A DNA stretch of 12,400 nucleotides. Origin: an uncultured Bacilli bacterium (GTDB taxonomy: Bacteria > Bacillota_I > Bacilli_A > RF39 > UBA660). The DNA is taken from assembly GCA_934086255.1 (NCBI GenBank), contig CAKOIB010000035.1, positions 1 through 12,400 of the forward strand. Reading direction: 5' to 3'. Under the pieces are notes generated by a model, which saw nothing but the letters and a program-made list of their open reading frames with translations, did no database searches and had not been told where the DNA came from. Below are positions 5,862 through 12,400 of this stretch, in pieces. Every line of letters begins with the position of its first letter. The stretch's first letter is position 1. Both the position numbers and the translations under genes were made by a program.

Positions 5862-7124
5862 ATGAAAAATTATATGCCTAGAATTGTAGATAAAACACTA
5901 CAAAATAAGCTTGAATACATGGGTGCTGTTTTAATCGAGGGATGTAAATGGTGTGGTAAATCAACAACAGCAAGACAATTTGCAAAAAGCTATATTGAGT
6001 TTCAAGATCCAGACAAGAAAACGCAATATGATAAAACTAATCAAACCAAACCATCATTATTTTTGGAGGGAGAAAAACCAAGACTATTTGATGAATGGCA
6101 AATGTATCCTGTTGTATGGGACTCTATAAGAATGGATGTTGATCACACAGGATTAAAAGGACAATATATCTTAACTGGATCTGCAAGACCAGTCGAAGAT
6201 TCCGTCATGCACACAGGAACAGGAAGAATAACTAAGGTATTAATGAGACCAATGTCATTATATGAATCAAAAGAATCAGATGGTAGTGTTTCTTTAAACG
6301 ATATAATAAATGGTAAAGACGTATCAGGAGTATCCAAACTAGACTTTGATAGTCTAATAAATGCCATGATAAGAGGAGGATGGCCTGAAACATTAAATAT
6401 TGAGACAGACAATAAATATAAGGTTTCTAAAGAATATATTCAAAGTTTACTAAACGAAGGAATCAAAACTCTAGATGGAATAGAAAGAAATACTTCAAAA
6501 ATGAGAGCAGTCCTAAAAAGTATTTCTAGAAACATATCAACAAGTACAAGCAAATCAACCATTCTCGAAGACACAAAATCTGAGTTTACTAACGATGTTT
6601 CACGTCCAACATTAGACGATTATTTAAATACATTAGAAAAATTATATATACTAGAATACATTCCTGCGACTAATCTTAACTTAAGATCAAAAACTCCTTT
6701 AAGAGTAGCACCAAAATTAGAATTAGTAGACCCATCACTTGCAATAGCAACATTAAACCTAAAAAGAGAAGACTTAATAAAAGACTTAAACTTCACAGGA
6801 TTTATATTTGAAAACATGTGCATGAGAGATTTAAAAATATACGCTGATGCTAGTGAGGCAAGACTATCTTACTACCGAGACAAAAATGACTTTGAAGTAG
6901 ATTGTATTCTAGAAACTGCTGATGGAAAATGGGGAGCAATTGAAATAAAATTAGGTGCGGGAGAAATACCTGAAGCCGTAGAAAACTTAACTAAGTTTAA
7001 AGAAAAAGTAGATACTGATAAATATGGAAACCCATCATTTTTAATGGTATTAACCGGAGCAGATTATTCATATGTACGTGATGATGGTATATATGTTGTA
7101 TCAATTGGTAACTTAAAAGACTAA
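5862..7124 (+). CDS. AAA-family ATPase with DUF4143-type C-terminal domain
   Basis: 420-residue member of the large, poorly understood group of AAA/DUF4143 ATP-binding proteins of bacteria and archaea. Residues about 1-160 form the ATPase core: Walker A GCKWCGKST (27-35), Walker B RLFDEWQ (74-80), sensor-like YILTGSA (102-108), and a conserved HTGTGRI (117-123) that may supply an arginine finger. The C-terminal part has a PDDEXK-like pattern: YYRDKNDFEVDCI with D347, then IEIKLG with E361 and K363. This is the usual feature of DUF4143 proteins, although nuclease activity is seldom shown. Length is typical, with no sign of damage. The W-C inside the P-loop (GCKWCGKS) is normal for this group. 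It has its own repeat-flanked promoter, and tag follows 18 nt later, so they are probably co-transcribed. The biological role is unknown; defence, toxin-antitoxin-like and transport roles are only guesses. Confidence 0.88.
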   Translation: MKNYMPRIVDKTLQNKLEYMGAVLIEGCKWCGKSTTARQFAKSYIEFQDPDKKTQYDKTNQTKPSLFLEGEKPRLFDEWQMYPVVWDSIRMDVDHTGLKGQYILTGSARPVEDSVMHTGTGRITKVLMRPMSLYESKESDGSVSLNDIINGKDVSGVSKLDFDSLINAMIRGGWPETLNIETDNKYKVSKEYIQSLLNEGIKTLDGIERNTSKMRAVLKSISRNISTSTSKSTILEDTKSEFTNDVSRPTLDDYLNTLEKLYILEYIPATNLNLRSKTPLRVAPKLELVDPSLAIATLNLKREDLIKDLNFTGFIFENMCMRDLKIYADASEARLSYYRDKNDFEVDCILETADGKWGAIEIKLGAGEIPEAVENLTKFKEKVDTDKYGNPSFLMVLTGADYSYVRDDGIYVVSIGNLKD

Positions 7125-7142
7125 AATAAAAGGAACCAAACT

Positions 7143-7688
7143 ATGAAACAAAGGTGTAAATGGTGCAATCTAAAAAACCAATTATATGTAGACTATCATG
7201 ATAATGAATGGTGTCAAAAAAACTTTGATGATAAATACTTATTTGAAATGTTAATACTAGAATCATTTCAAGCAGGACTTTCTTGGGAGTGTGTTCTAAA
7301 TAAAAGAAAATATTTTAAAGAAGCATATGATAACTTCAATATAGATAAAATAATAAACTATGATGAAGAAAAAATAAATGAATTATTAACAAACCATAAC
7401 ATAATAAGAAACAAATTAAAAATAAAAGCAAGTATCAAAAATGCTAAAATATTTAAAGAAATAACAAATGAATATAAAACATTTTATAATTACTTAAAAA
7501 CATTTACCAATGATAAAACATTCTACGAAATAGATAATACTAGAAATGATCTATCAGACGCCATCTCAAAAGATTTAAAAAAAAGAGGAATGTCTTTCGT
7601 TGGTACAACAATTATCTATTCATACCTTCAAGCAATTGGAATAATTTACTCACATGATAAACAATGCTTTATGTACAAAGAAAAATAA
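7143..7688 (+). CDS. tag: DNA-3-methyladenine glycosylase I
   Basis: 181-residue base-excision repair enzyme that removes 3-methyladenine from alkylated DNA. Recognised by RCKWC at the N-terminus, YHDNEWC (18-24), LFEMLILESFQAGLSW (33-48) and the HDKQC end. By comparison with E. coli Tag, the zinc ligands would be C5, H19, H171 and C175, with the same H-x3-C spacing. E40 and W48 match the residues that recognise the damaged base. Length is normal (E. coli Tag is 187). The EWC at 22-24 replaces the commoner EWG. A Shine-Dalgarno AAAGGA (7129-7134) precedes ATG 7143. It lies 18 nt after the ATPase and 23 nt before the HD gene, so all three look like one transcript. No adaptive-response (Ada) regulator is present nearby. 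Confidence 0.95.
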   Translation: MKQRCKWCNLKNQLYVDYHDNEWCQKNFDDKYLFEMLILESFQAGLSWECVLNKRKYFKEAYDNFNIDKIINYDEEKINELLTNHNIIRNKLKIKASIKNAKIFKEITNEYKTFYNYLKTFTNDKTFYEIDNTRNDLSDAISKDLKKRGMSFVGTTIIYSYLQAIGIIYSHDKQCFMYKEK

Positions 7689-7711
7689 TAAATAAAAAAA
7701 GGAGGAACCTT

Positions 7712-8200
7712 ATGGGTAAAAAAATTACAAACTATTATGAGTTTCAAGAAATAATAAAAGAACTAATAGAAAACGAAAATGTACAAGCTATGAAAAACTA
7801 CATTCAACACTTTAACACAGACTGCTATGAACACTGCTATACCGTTGCATATATATGCTACAGTATAGCAAAAAAACTAAACTGGGATTACAAAGCAGTA
7901 ACACGCGCAGGAATGCTCCATGATTTATTTCTATACAACTGGAGAACAAGAGAAAACGGACGTAAAGGCCTACACGCCTTTACCCATGCAAAATGCGCAT
8001 ACAAAAATGCTGTAAAACTATTTGATTTAACAGAAAAAGAACAAAACATGATAAAAACCCACATGTTCCCAATCACAATCATTCCACCTAAATCAAAAGA
8101 AGGCTTTTTATTAACAATTGTTGATAAATACTGTGCTTTATATGAATGTGCAAAATATTTAAGTGAAAAAGCTATGTACAAAGACGTAATAAAAATATAA
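7712..8200 (+). CDS. HD-domain metal-dependent phosphohydrolase
   Basis: 162-residue cytoplasmic HD-superfamily protein. The metal-binding residues are in the expected order: H41 (YEHCYTVA), H70-D71 (GMLHDLF), H92 (HAFTHA), H117 (KTHMFP) and D138 (IVDKY). The helical layout matches small standalone HD hydrolases. These act on nucleotides, cyclic nucleotides or other phosphoesters, but the substrate cannot be named here. I start at ATG 7712 because AAAGGAGG (7698-7705) is perfectly placed; an upstream in-frame ATG at 7664 would overlap tag and lacks such a site. It is the last gene of the cluster, ending at a weak terminator. Confidence 0.88.
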   Translation: MGKKITNYYEFQEIIKELIENENVQAMKNYIQHFNTDCYEHCYTVAYICYSIAKKLNWDYKAVTRAGMLHDLFLYNWRTRENGRKGLHAFTHAKCAYKNAVKLFDLTEKEQNMIKTHMFPITIIPPKSKEGFLLTIVDKYCALYECAKYLSEKAMYKDVIKI

Positions 8201-8204
8201 AAAT

Positions 8205-8224
8205 AAACATATCAATATGTTTTT
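8205..8224 (+). terminator. Weak terminator after HD gene
   Basis: AAACATA (8205-8211), TCAA loop, TATGTTT (8216-8222), then two more T residues. The stem has only one G:C pair, so termination may be incomplete and some read-through into the TetR operon is possible. Confidence 0.5.
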
Positions 8225-8230
8225 ATATAC

Positions 8231-8259
8231 AAATAATGTATCATGTGATACAATATAAT
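8231..8259 (+). promoter_or_regulatory. TetR operon promoter with palindromic operator
   Basis: A perfect palindrome, TGTATCA-TG-TGATACA (8237-8252), fills the spacer directly upstream of a perfect TATAAT (8254-8259). The matching -35 position (8231-8236, AAATAA) is poor. A dimeric TetR-family repressor bound here would cover the promoter, implying autoregulation of the gene starting at 8276 and of the transporter genes behind it. The link to this TetR is inferred from position. Confidence 0.75.
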
Positions 8260-8275
8260 TATAAAGGAGGAAAAC

Positions 8276-8875
8276 ATGTCTAAACCAACAAAAATTACTA
8301 AAGAACTAATACTAGAAAAAGCATTTGAAATAGCAAAAACACAAGGAATAGAAAAAGTAAGTAATAGAGAAATAGCAAAAAAACTAAACTCATCAATAAG
8401 ACCAATTTATTACCAATTTAAAAACAGTGAAGAGCTATACAACGAACTCTTAATAAAAATGGAAGAATACTTCTATAGATTTTTACTAGACAATACTATA
8501 GAAAACATTCCAAAATATAAACAAGTAGGAATAAACTATATAAAGTTTGCAAAATGTGAAACAAACATATTTAAAGCCCTATTCATGAGAAAAACAAATC
8601 TAGTAGTAGAAAACTTCATAGAACAAACAAAAGAATTCAAAGAAGTAGAAAAACTCATTAAAATAAGCACAAATCTAAAAGACGAAGAAATAAAAAAATT
8701 CCATGTAAAAATGTGGATATTCACACACGGATTAGCAACACTCGTAGCAAACAATACAATAAATCTAACTGATAACCAAATAACAGAATTATTATCATAC
8801 GAGTTCCAAGCATTAATGCTACTCGAAGAAAACCCTAACAATAAATGGGTATTAAATAAAGGAGAGATAAAATGA
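8276..8875 (+). CDS. TetR/AcrR-family transcriptional regulator
   Basis: 199-residue one-component regulator. The N-terminal helix-turn-helix is clear: ILEKAFEIAKTQGIEKVSNR (12-31), then EIAKKLNSSIRPIYYQFKN (32-50), which gives the recognition helix and the usual YYxF motif. Residues about 60-190 form the all-helical ligand-binding and dimer domain, which is not similar enough to any named regulator to predict the ligand. AAAGGAGG (8263-8270) precedes ATG 8276. The stop overlaps the next start (ATGA at 8872-8875), so regulator and ABC transporter are translationally coupled. The palindrome at 8237-8252 is its likely operator. It probably represses the downstream transporter genes until an amphiphilic compound or drug binds. 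Confidence 0.93.
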   Translation: MSKPTKITKELILEKAFEIAKTQGIEKVSNREIAKKLNSSIRPIYYQFKNSEELYNELLIKMEEYFYRFLLDNTIENIPKYKQVGINYIKFAKCETNIFKALFMRKTNLVVENFIEQTKEFKEVEKLIKISTNLKDEEIKKFHVKMWIFTHGLATLVANNTINLTDNQITELLSYEFQALMLLEENPNNKWVLNKGEIK

Positions 8876-9582
8876 TAAGCATTAAAAATGTAACCAAAAA
8901 ATATGGTGACAAAAAGGCCCTAAACAATGTGAGTTTTAACGTTGAAAACGGAGAAATATTTGCCTTCATCGGACACAATGGAGCAGGAAAAACCACTATG
9001 ATAAAATCAATCATAGGAATACTAGACTTTGATGAAGGAGACATCCTAATAAATAACACCTCAATCAAAAAAGACCCACTAAAATGTAAAAAACAAATGG
9101 CCTATGTACCAGACAATCCAGATCTATACGAAAACATGAAAGCAATAGACTTCATAAACTTCATATGTGACATGTACGAAGTACCAGAATCAAAAAGAAA
9201 AGAAAAAATTGAAAAATATGCTAAAATGTTTGAGATAGAAAACAACTTAAACGACGACATTTCAAGCTTTTCTCATGGTATGAAACAAAAAATAGCCCTA
9301 ATATCAGCACTAGCACACGATCCAGAAGTCTTAATAATGGACGAACCATTCGTTGGACTAGATCCTAAAGCAGTATACGATATGAAAGAAATAATGAAAC
9401 AAATGAAAAAAGAAAATAAAACAATCTTTTTCTCAACTCATATTCTAGACGTCGCAGAAAAACTATGCGATAAAGTAGCAATCATAAAAAAAGGTGAAAT
9501 AATAAAGTCAGGTGACATGAAACAAATCAAAAAAGATGAGTCATTAGAACAAGTGTTCCTAGAATCAGGAGACCAAAAATGA
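8872..9582 (+). CDS. ABC transporter ATP-binding protein
   Basis: 236-residue nucleotide-binding subunit that would energise the permease encoded next. Walker A GHNGAGKTT (34-42), signature SFSHGMKQK (132-140, an SHG variant of LSGGQ), Walker B VLIMDEPFVGLDP (153-165) and the H-loop in FFSTHILD are all present. At the usual Q-loop position it has AYVPDNPDLYEN, with Asp instead of Gln. This also occurs in EcsA-like and bacitracin-type ABC proteins and need not mean loss of function. ATGA overlaps at both ends (8872 with the TetR gene, 9579 with the permease gene) indicate tight coupling. Substrate unknown; export is more likely than import because no binding protein is encoded. Confidence 0.93.
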   Translation: MISIKNVTKKYGDKKALNNVSFNVENGEIFAFIGHNGAGKTTMIKSIIGILDFDEGDILINNTSIKKDPLKCKKQMAYVPDNPDLYENMKAIDFINFICDMYEVPESKRKEKIEKYAKMFEIENNLNDDISSFSHGMKQKIALISALAHDPEVLIMDEPFVGLDPKAVYDMKEIMKQMKKENKTIFFSTHILDVAEKLCDKVAIIKKGEIIKSGDMKQIKKDESLEQVFLESGDQK

Positions 9583-11174
9583 AAACAATATCACTATTAA
9601 AAGCAGTACTAACACAAGACATGAACATGTTTAAATACAAAACAACATCAAAGAAAAAAATAAACAAAATACTAATGCCAATCTTACTTTTCTTGCTCGT
9701 AGCAAGTGCTATAGGTAGTTATGCTTATATGCTTGGAGAATCTCTTCATCCAGTAAACTTAACATATGTTATGCTAACCATGTTCATACTACTCGTAACA
9801 ATTCTAACCTTTACCGCCGGAATATATAAATCCCAAGGAATACTATTCGACACCAAAGACAACGACCTATTATTTTCATTACCAATAAAAAAATCAAAAA
9901 TACTATTCATTAGAATCTTAAAACTATTAATATTTCAATACATATATAACCTAATGTTCTTACTACCTGCTTTTGTAATATATATCTACTTTGAAAAACC
10001 TAGTATAGACTTCTACCTAATATCATTATTAATGACATTCCTACTCCCAATCATCCCAACAATCGCATCAAGTATTCTAGGATACATAACTAAAATGATA
10101 TCATCAAAATCAAATAAAAAAAGATTAGTTCAAACAGTAGTGACACTCCTAATATTTATAGCAATATTCATACTTAGTTATAACTTGAACTCATACCTAG
10201 AAAACATTGCATCCCATGCTAAAAGTATTAACGAAGTAATAACAAAAACATACCTACCCGCAGGACTATACATAGACTTAATAACAAACTATAAAACAAC
10301 TGACTTAATAAAAATACTACTAATAAACATAATCCCACTAGCAATATTCATCTACATTGGACAAAAATATTACTTCAAAATAGTATTCAATTCTAAAGAA
10401 TCAAAAACAAGTAAACAATCAAAACCAATCAAATATAATAAAAACACTAAACTAAAAGCATTAGTAATAAAAGAGTTAAAAAGATACCTATCATCACCAA
10501 TCTATATGATGAATACAGCCTTTGGATACATCATAATCCTAGTCCTTTCAATAGCACTATGCTTCAATGACAAAATAATAAATGATTTAATACTATCTCA
10601 ATATGGACTAACAACAAACATATCAATAACATTCATATACTTCTGTATGGTACTAATAATGATATCTATGACATCAATTACATCATCATCTATATCACTC
10701 GAAGGAAAAACAATCAATATAACAAAAAGCCTACCTATAAAAACATCAACAATAATGAAATCAAAAATAATATTCCCATTCATAATAGAACTACCATTCA
10801 TTATACTAAGTGAAATAATCTTCTTCATAAAGTTTACCCCAACCATACAAGAAGAAATCTTAATAATTCTAATCTCATTAGTGGCAATAGCATTCCAATC
10901 AGTACTAGGCCTAATTATAAACCTAAAATACCCTAAATTAAATGCCTCAAGTGATACTGAAGTAGTAAAACAAAGTATGAGCGCAACCCTATCAGTATTT
11001 TTAGGACTAGGTATATCAATCGTTCTAATACTTATTATGATTAAATTAAACAAAATATTAACTATCCCAGGACAAATGTTAATATCACTAATCATAATGA
11101 TAACAATAACAACAATTCTATACATTATACTTATGAATAAAACATCAAAAGAGTATCAAAAACTAAATATCTAA
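9579..11174 (+). CDS. ABC transporter permease, ABC_tran_2-like
   Basis: 531-residue integral membrane protein and partner of the preceding ATPase. I count about twelve hydrophobic segments. Roughly six are in the first half (around 33-53, 61-82, 108-138, 147-168, 185-203, 243-262). Six follow a cytoplasmic charged stretch at about 270-300 (around 308-328, 346-370, 395-416, 425-450, 470-490, 500-520). This two-halved plan fits the large putative ABC permeases grouped as ABC_tran_2; the assignment is by layout, not by a short motif. The first residues (TQDMNMFKYKTTSKKK) are an amphipathic/basic lead-in. It overlaps the ATPase stop by four bases. The next ATPase gene follows after 9 nt, with AAGGAG (11173-11178) touching this gene's stop codon. 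Confidence 0.85.
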   Translation: MKTISLLKAVLTQDMNMFKYKTTSKKKINKILMPILLFLLVASAIGSYAYMLGESLHPVNLTYVMLTMFILLVTILTFTAGIYKSQGILFDTKDNDLLFSLPIKKSKILFIRILKLLIFQYIYNLMFLLPAFVIYIYFEKPSIDFYLISLLMTFLLPIIPTIASSILGYITKMISSKSNKKRLVQTVVTLLIFIAIFILSYNLNSYLENIASHAKSINEVITKTYLPAGLYIDLITNYKTTDLIKILLINIIPLAIFIYIGQKYYFKIVFNSKESKTSKQSKPIKYNKNTKLKALVIKELKRYLSSPIYMMNTAFGYIIILVLSIALCFNDKIINDLILSQYGLTTNISITFIYFCMVLIMISMTSITSSSISLEGKTINITKSLPIKTSTIMKSKIIFPFIIELPFIILSEIIFFIKFTPTIQEEILIILISLVAIAFQSVLGLIINLKYPKLNASSDTEVVKQSMSATLSVFLGLGISIVLILIMIKLNKILTIPGQMLISLIIMITITTILYIILMNKTSKEYQKLNI

Positions 11175-11183
11175 GGAGAAACC

Positions 11184-12119
11184 ATGGAAAATATAATTGA
11201 AATAAAAAATCTAACTAAAAAATATAAAAATAAAAAAGCAGTAGACAACCTTTCATTAGAAGTCCACGATAAAGAAATACTTGGACTACTTGGACCAAAC
11301 GGAAGTGGAAAAACCACTACCATAAACTGCATTTTATCACTATTAAACTATCAACAAGGAAGCATCAAAATACTAGGAAAAGAAATGAAACCAGATTCAT
11401 ACGATATCAAAAAACAAATCGGAGTAATATTTCAAGAAATCGCAGTATTCGAAGAACTAACAGTCTATGAAAACATTGACTACTTCTCTTCACTATATAT
11501 AAAAGACAAAAAAACAAGAAAAAAATCAATCGAAGAAGCAATCAACCTAGTAGGACTAAAAGACTATAAAAAATACTATCCAAAACAACTATCCGGAGGA
11601 CTTTTAAGAAGACTAAACATAGCATGTGGAATCACTCATAAACCTAAAATAATCATTCTAGACGAACCAACCGTCGCCGTAGATCCTCAAAGTAGAAACA
11701 ACATCCTCGAAGGAATAAAAAAACTAAATAAACAAGGAGCAACAATAATCTATACAACCCACTACATGGAAGAAGCTGAAATACTATGCGATAGAATAAT
11801 CATTCTAGACAAAGGAAAAATAATCGCCGAAGGAACTAAAAACGCTCTAAAAAAGAAAACAAACATCGAAGAAAAAATAACAATCGAAACAAAACTAACA
11901 AAAGAAGAATTAAAAGAAATTGTATCATTCAAAAACGTTTTAAATATAAAACAAGAAGAATCAACAGTAATAATTACATACAAAAAAGGACAAAACAATC
12001 TAAAAGACTTAATTGAGTATTTAAATAATAACAAAATAAAATATAATAAAATATTCTCTGAAAGACCAACCCTAAACGATGTATTCCTAGAACTAACAGG
12101 AAAGGATCTAAGAGACTAA
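11184..12119 (+). CDS. Second ABC transporter ATP-binding protein, DrrA-like
   Basis: 311-residue ATPase of the ABC-2/DrrA type. Walker A GPNGSGKTT (37-45), Q-loop in VIFQEIAVFEELTVYEN, canonical signature LSGGLLRRL (136-144), Walker B IIILDEPTVAVDP with D160 and E161, and the H-loop in YTTHYMEEAE are present. About 85 residues beyond the core form a small regulatory domain ending in PTLNDVFLELTGKDLRD, typical of DrrA-like drug and lipid exporters. AVDP replaces the usual GLDP of the D-loop, a mild variant. It is distinct from the first ATPase (longer, intact Q-loop), so the operon carries two separate transporters and not a duplicated one. Its stop shares a base with the next start (TAATG at 12117-12121). 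Confidence 0.93.
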   Translation: MENIIEIKNLTKKYKNKKAVDNLSLEVHDKEILGLLGPNGSGKTTTINCILSLLNYQQGSIKILGKEMKPDSYDIKKQIGVIFQEIAVFEELTVYENIDYFSSLYIKDKKTRKKSIEEAINLVGLKDYKKYYPKQLSGGLLRRLNIACGITHKPKIIILDEPTVAVDPQSRNNILEGIKKLNKQGATIIYTTHYMEEAEILCDRIIILDKGKIIAEGTKNALKKKTNIEEKITIETKLTKEELKEIVSFKNVLNIKQEESTVIITYKKGQNNLKDLIEYLNNNKIKYNKIFSERPTLNDVFLELTGKDLRD

Positions 12120-12400
12120 TGTTCTATCAAAACCTTAAATACTCATTAAAAATACTCCTAAGAAATAAAGCCCTAATCTTCTGGACATTTGCCTTTCCAA
12201 TAATTTTAGGACTGTTCTTTAACCTAGCATTTCAAAACATAGAAAAAAAAGAACAACTACAAGTAATAGATATAGCTATAATAAACTCAAACGATTATAA
12301 CAATAATAAAATAGTAAAAGAATCACTAAACGAACTAACAAAAGGCAAAAACAAACTATTCAATATCCAACTAACAGATGAAAAAACATCAAAAGATTTA
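12119..12400 (+). CDS. ABC-2 type permease, N-terminal part (runs off the window)
   Basis: The frame opens at ATG 12119, overlapping the stop of the second ATPase by one base, and stays open for 94 codons to the window edge. Residues 1-17 are basic and amphipathic (MFYQNLKYSLKILLRNK). One membrane segment follows at about 18-38 (ALIFWTFAFPIILGLFFNLA), then a hydrophilic extracellular-type region starting after NIEKKEQ. An early FWTFAFPIILG-type helix followed by a long soluble loop is typical of ABC-2 exporter permeases (ABC2_membrane_3 class). It is the presumed partner of the DrrA-like ATPase. Truncated only by the window. Confidence 0.85.
   Translation, partial: MFYQNLKYSLKILLRNKALIFWTFAFPIILGLFFNLAFQNIEKKEQLQVIDIAIINSNDYNNNKIVKESLNELTKGKNKLFNIQLTDEKTSKDL

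Noticed and set aside
7664..7711. ATG 7664 as the start of the HD protein
   Set aside because: It would overlap tag by 25 bases and lacks a ribosome-binding site; AAAGGAGG points to ATG 7712.
10598..11125. Long open frame on the minus strand inside the permease gene
   Set aside because: It is the complement of a membrane-protein gene, has no ribosome-binding site, and encodes no recognisable domain. The other minus-strand frames within genes (6143-6412, 6620-6823, 7888-8181, 8536-8841, 8835-9068, 11762-12034) are rejected for the same reasons.

Overview
The window is very A+T-rich and encodes densely packed genes almost entirely on the + strand, with strong Gram-positive Shine-Dalgarno sites (AAAGGAGG class) and near-consensus sigma-A promoters. 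TGA is used as a stop (for example at 3706 and in the ATGA overlaps at 8872 and 9579), so the code is the standard bacterial one and not the Mycoplasma code. This suggests a low-GC Bacillota, plausibly an uncultured gut lineage of the Bacilli/RF39 kind. That placement is inference from style and protein families, not from a marker gene.

Layout. (1) 65-733: ribonuclease III, closed by a terminator. (2) 783-890: 40-bp tandem repeats carrying a short hairpin, followed by a clean promoter. (3) 1021-3708: a large modular surface protein with an N-terminal anchor, a wall-proximal domain, two Ig-like repeats and two related lectin-like modules. The second module ends in a sharply GC-rich segment (about 3515-3655) whose codons look like A-to-N diversified AAC codons. 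(4) 3730-3850: a strong terminator and inverted/direct repeats resembling IS ends. (5) 3985-4520: a BECR/CdiA-CT-like nuclease-family gene split by a probable one-base change in an A tract. (6) 4714-5700: a family 2 glycosyltransferase with its own promoter. (7) 5742-8200: three 16-bp direct repeats, a promoter, then a likely operon of an AAA ATPase (DUF4143 type), 3-methyladenine DNA glycosylase I and an HD-domain hydrolase. (8) 8231-12400: a palindromic operator, a TetR regulator and two ABC transporter modules in one tightly coupled operon that runs off the right edge.

How the parts work together. The last block reads as an auto-regulated efflux or membrane-stress operon: TetR, ATPase, polytopic permease, second ATPase, second permease, with stop/start overlaps at three of the four junctions. 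The ATPase-Tag-HD block may be one transcript, but its shared purpose is not evident from sequence.

The most interesting item is the 3' end of the 1021-3708 gene. It has the hallmarks of a variable region of a diversity-generating retroelement (DGR): location at the extreme C-terminus of a lectin-like surface protein, abrupt base-composition change, and a run of NNC codons all reachable from AAC by changing adenines. No reverse transcriptase or template repeat is in the window, so the diversification machinery, if any, must act from elsewhere in the genome.
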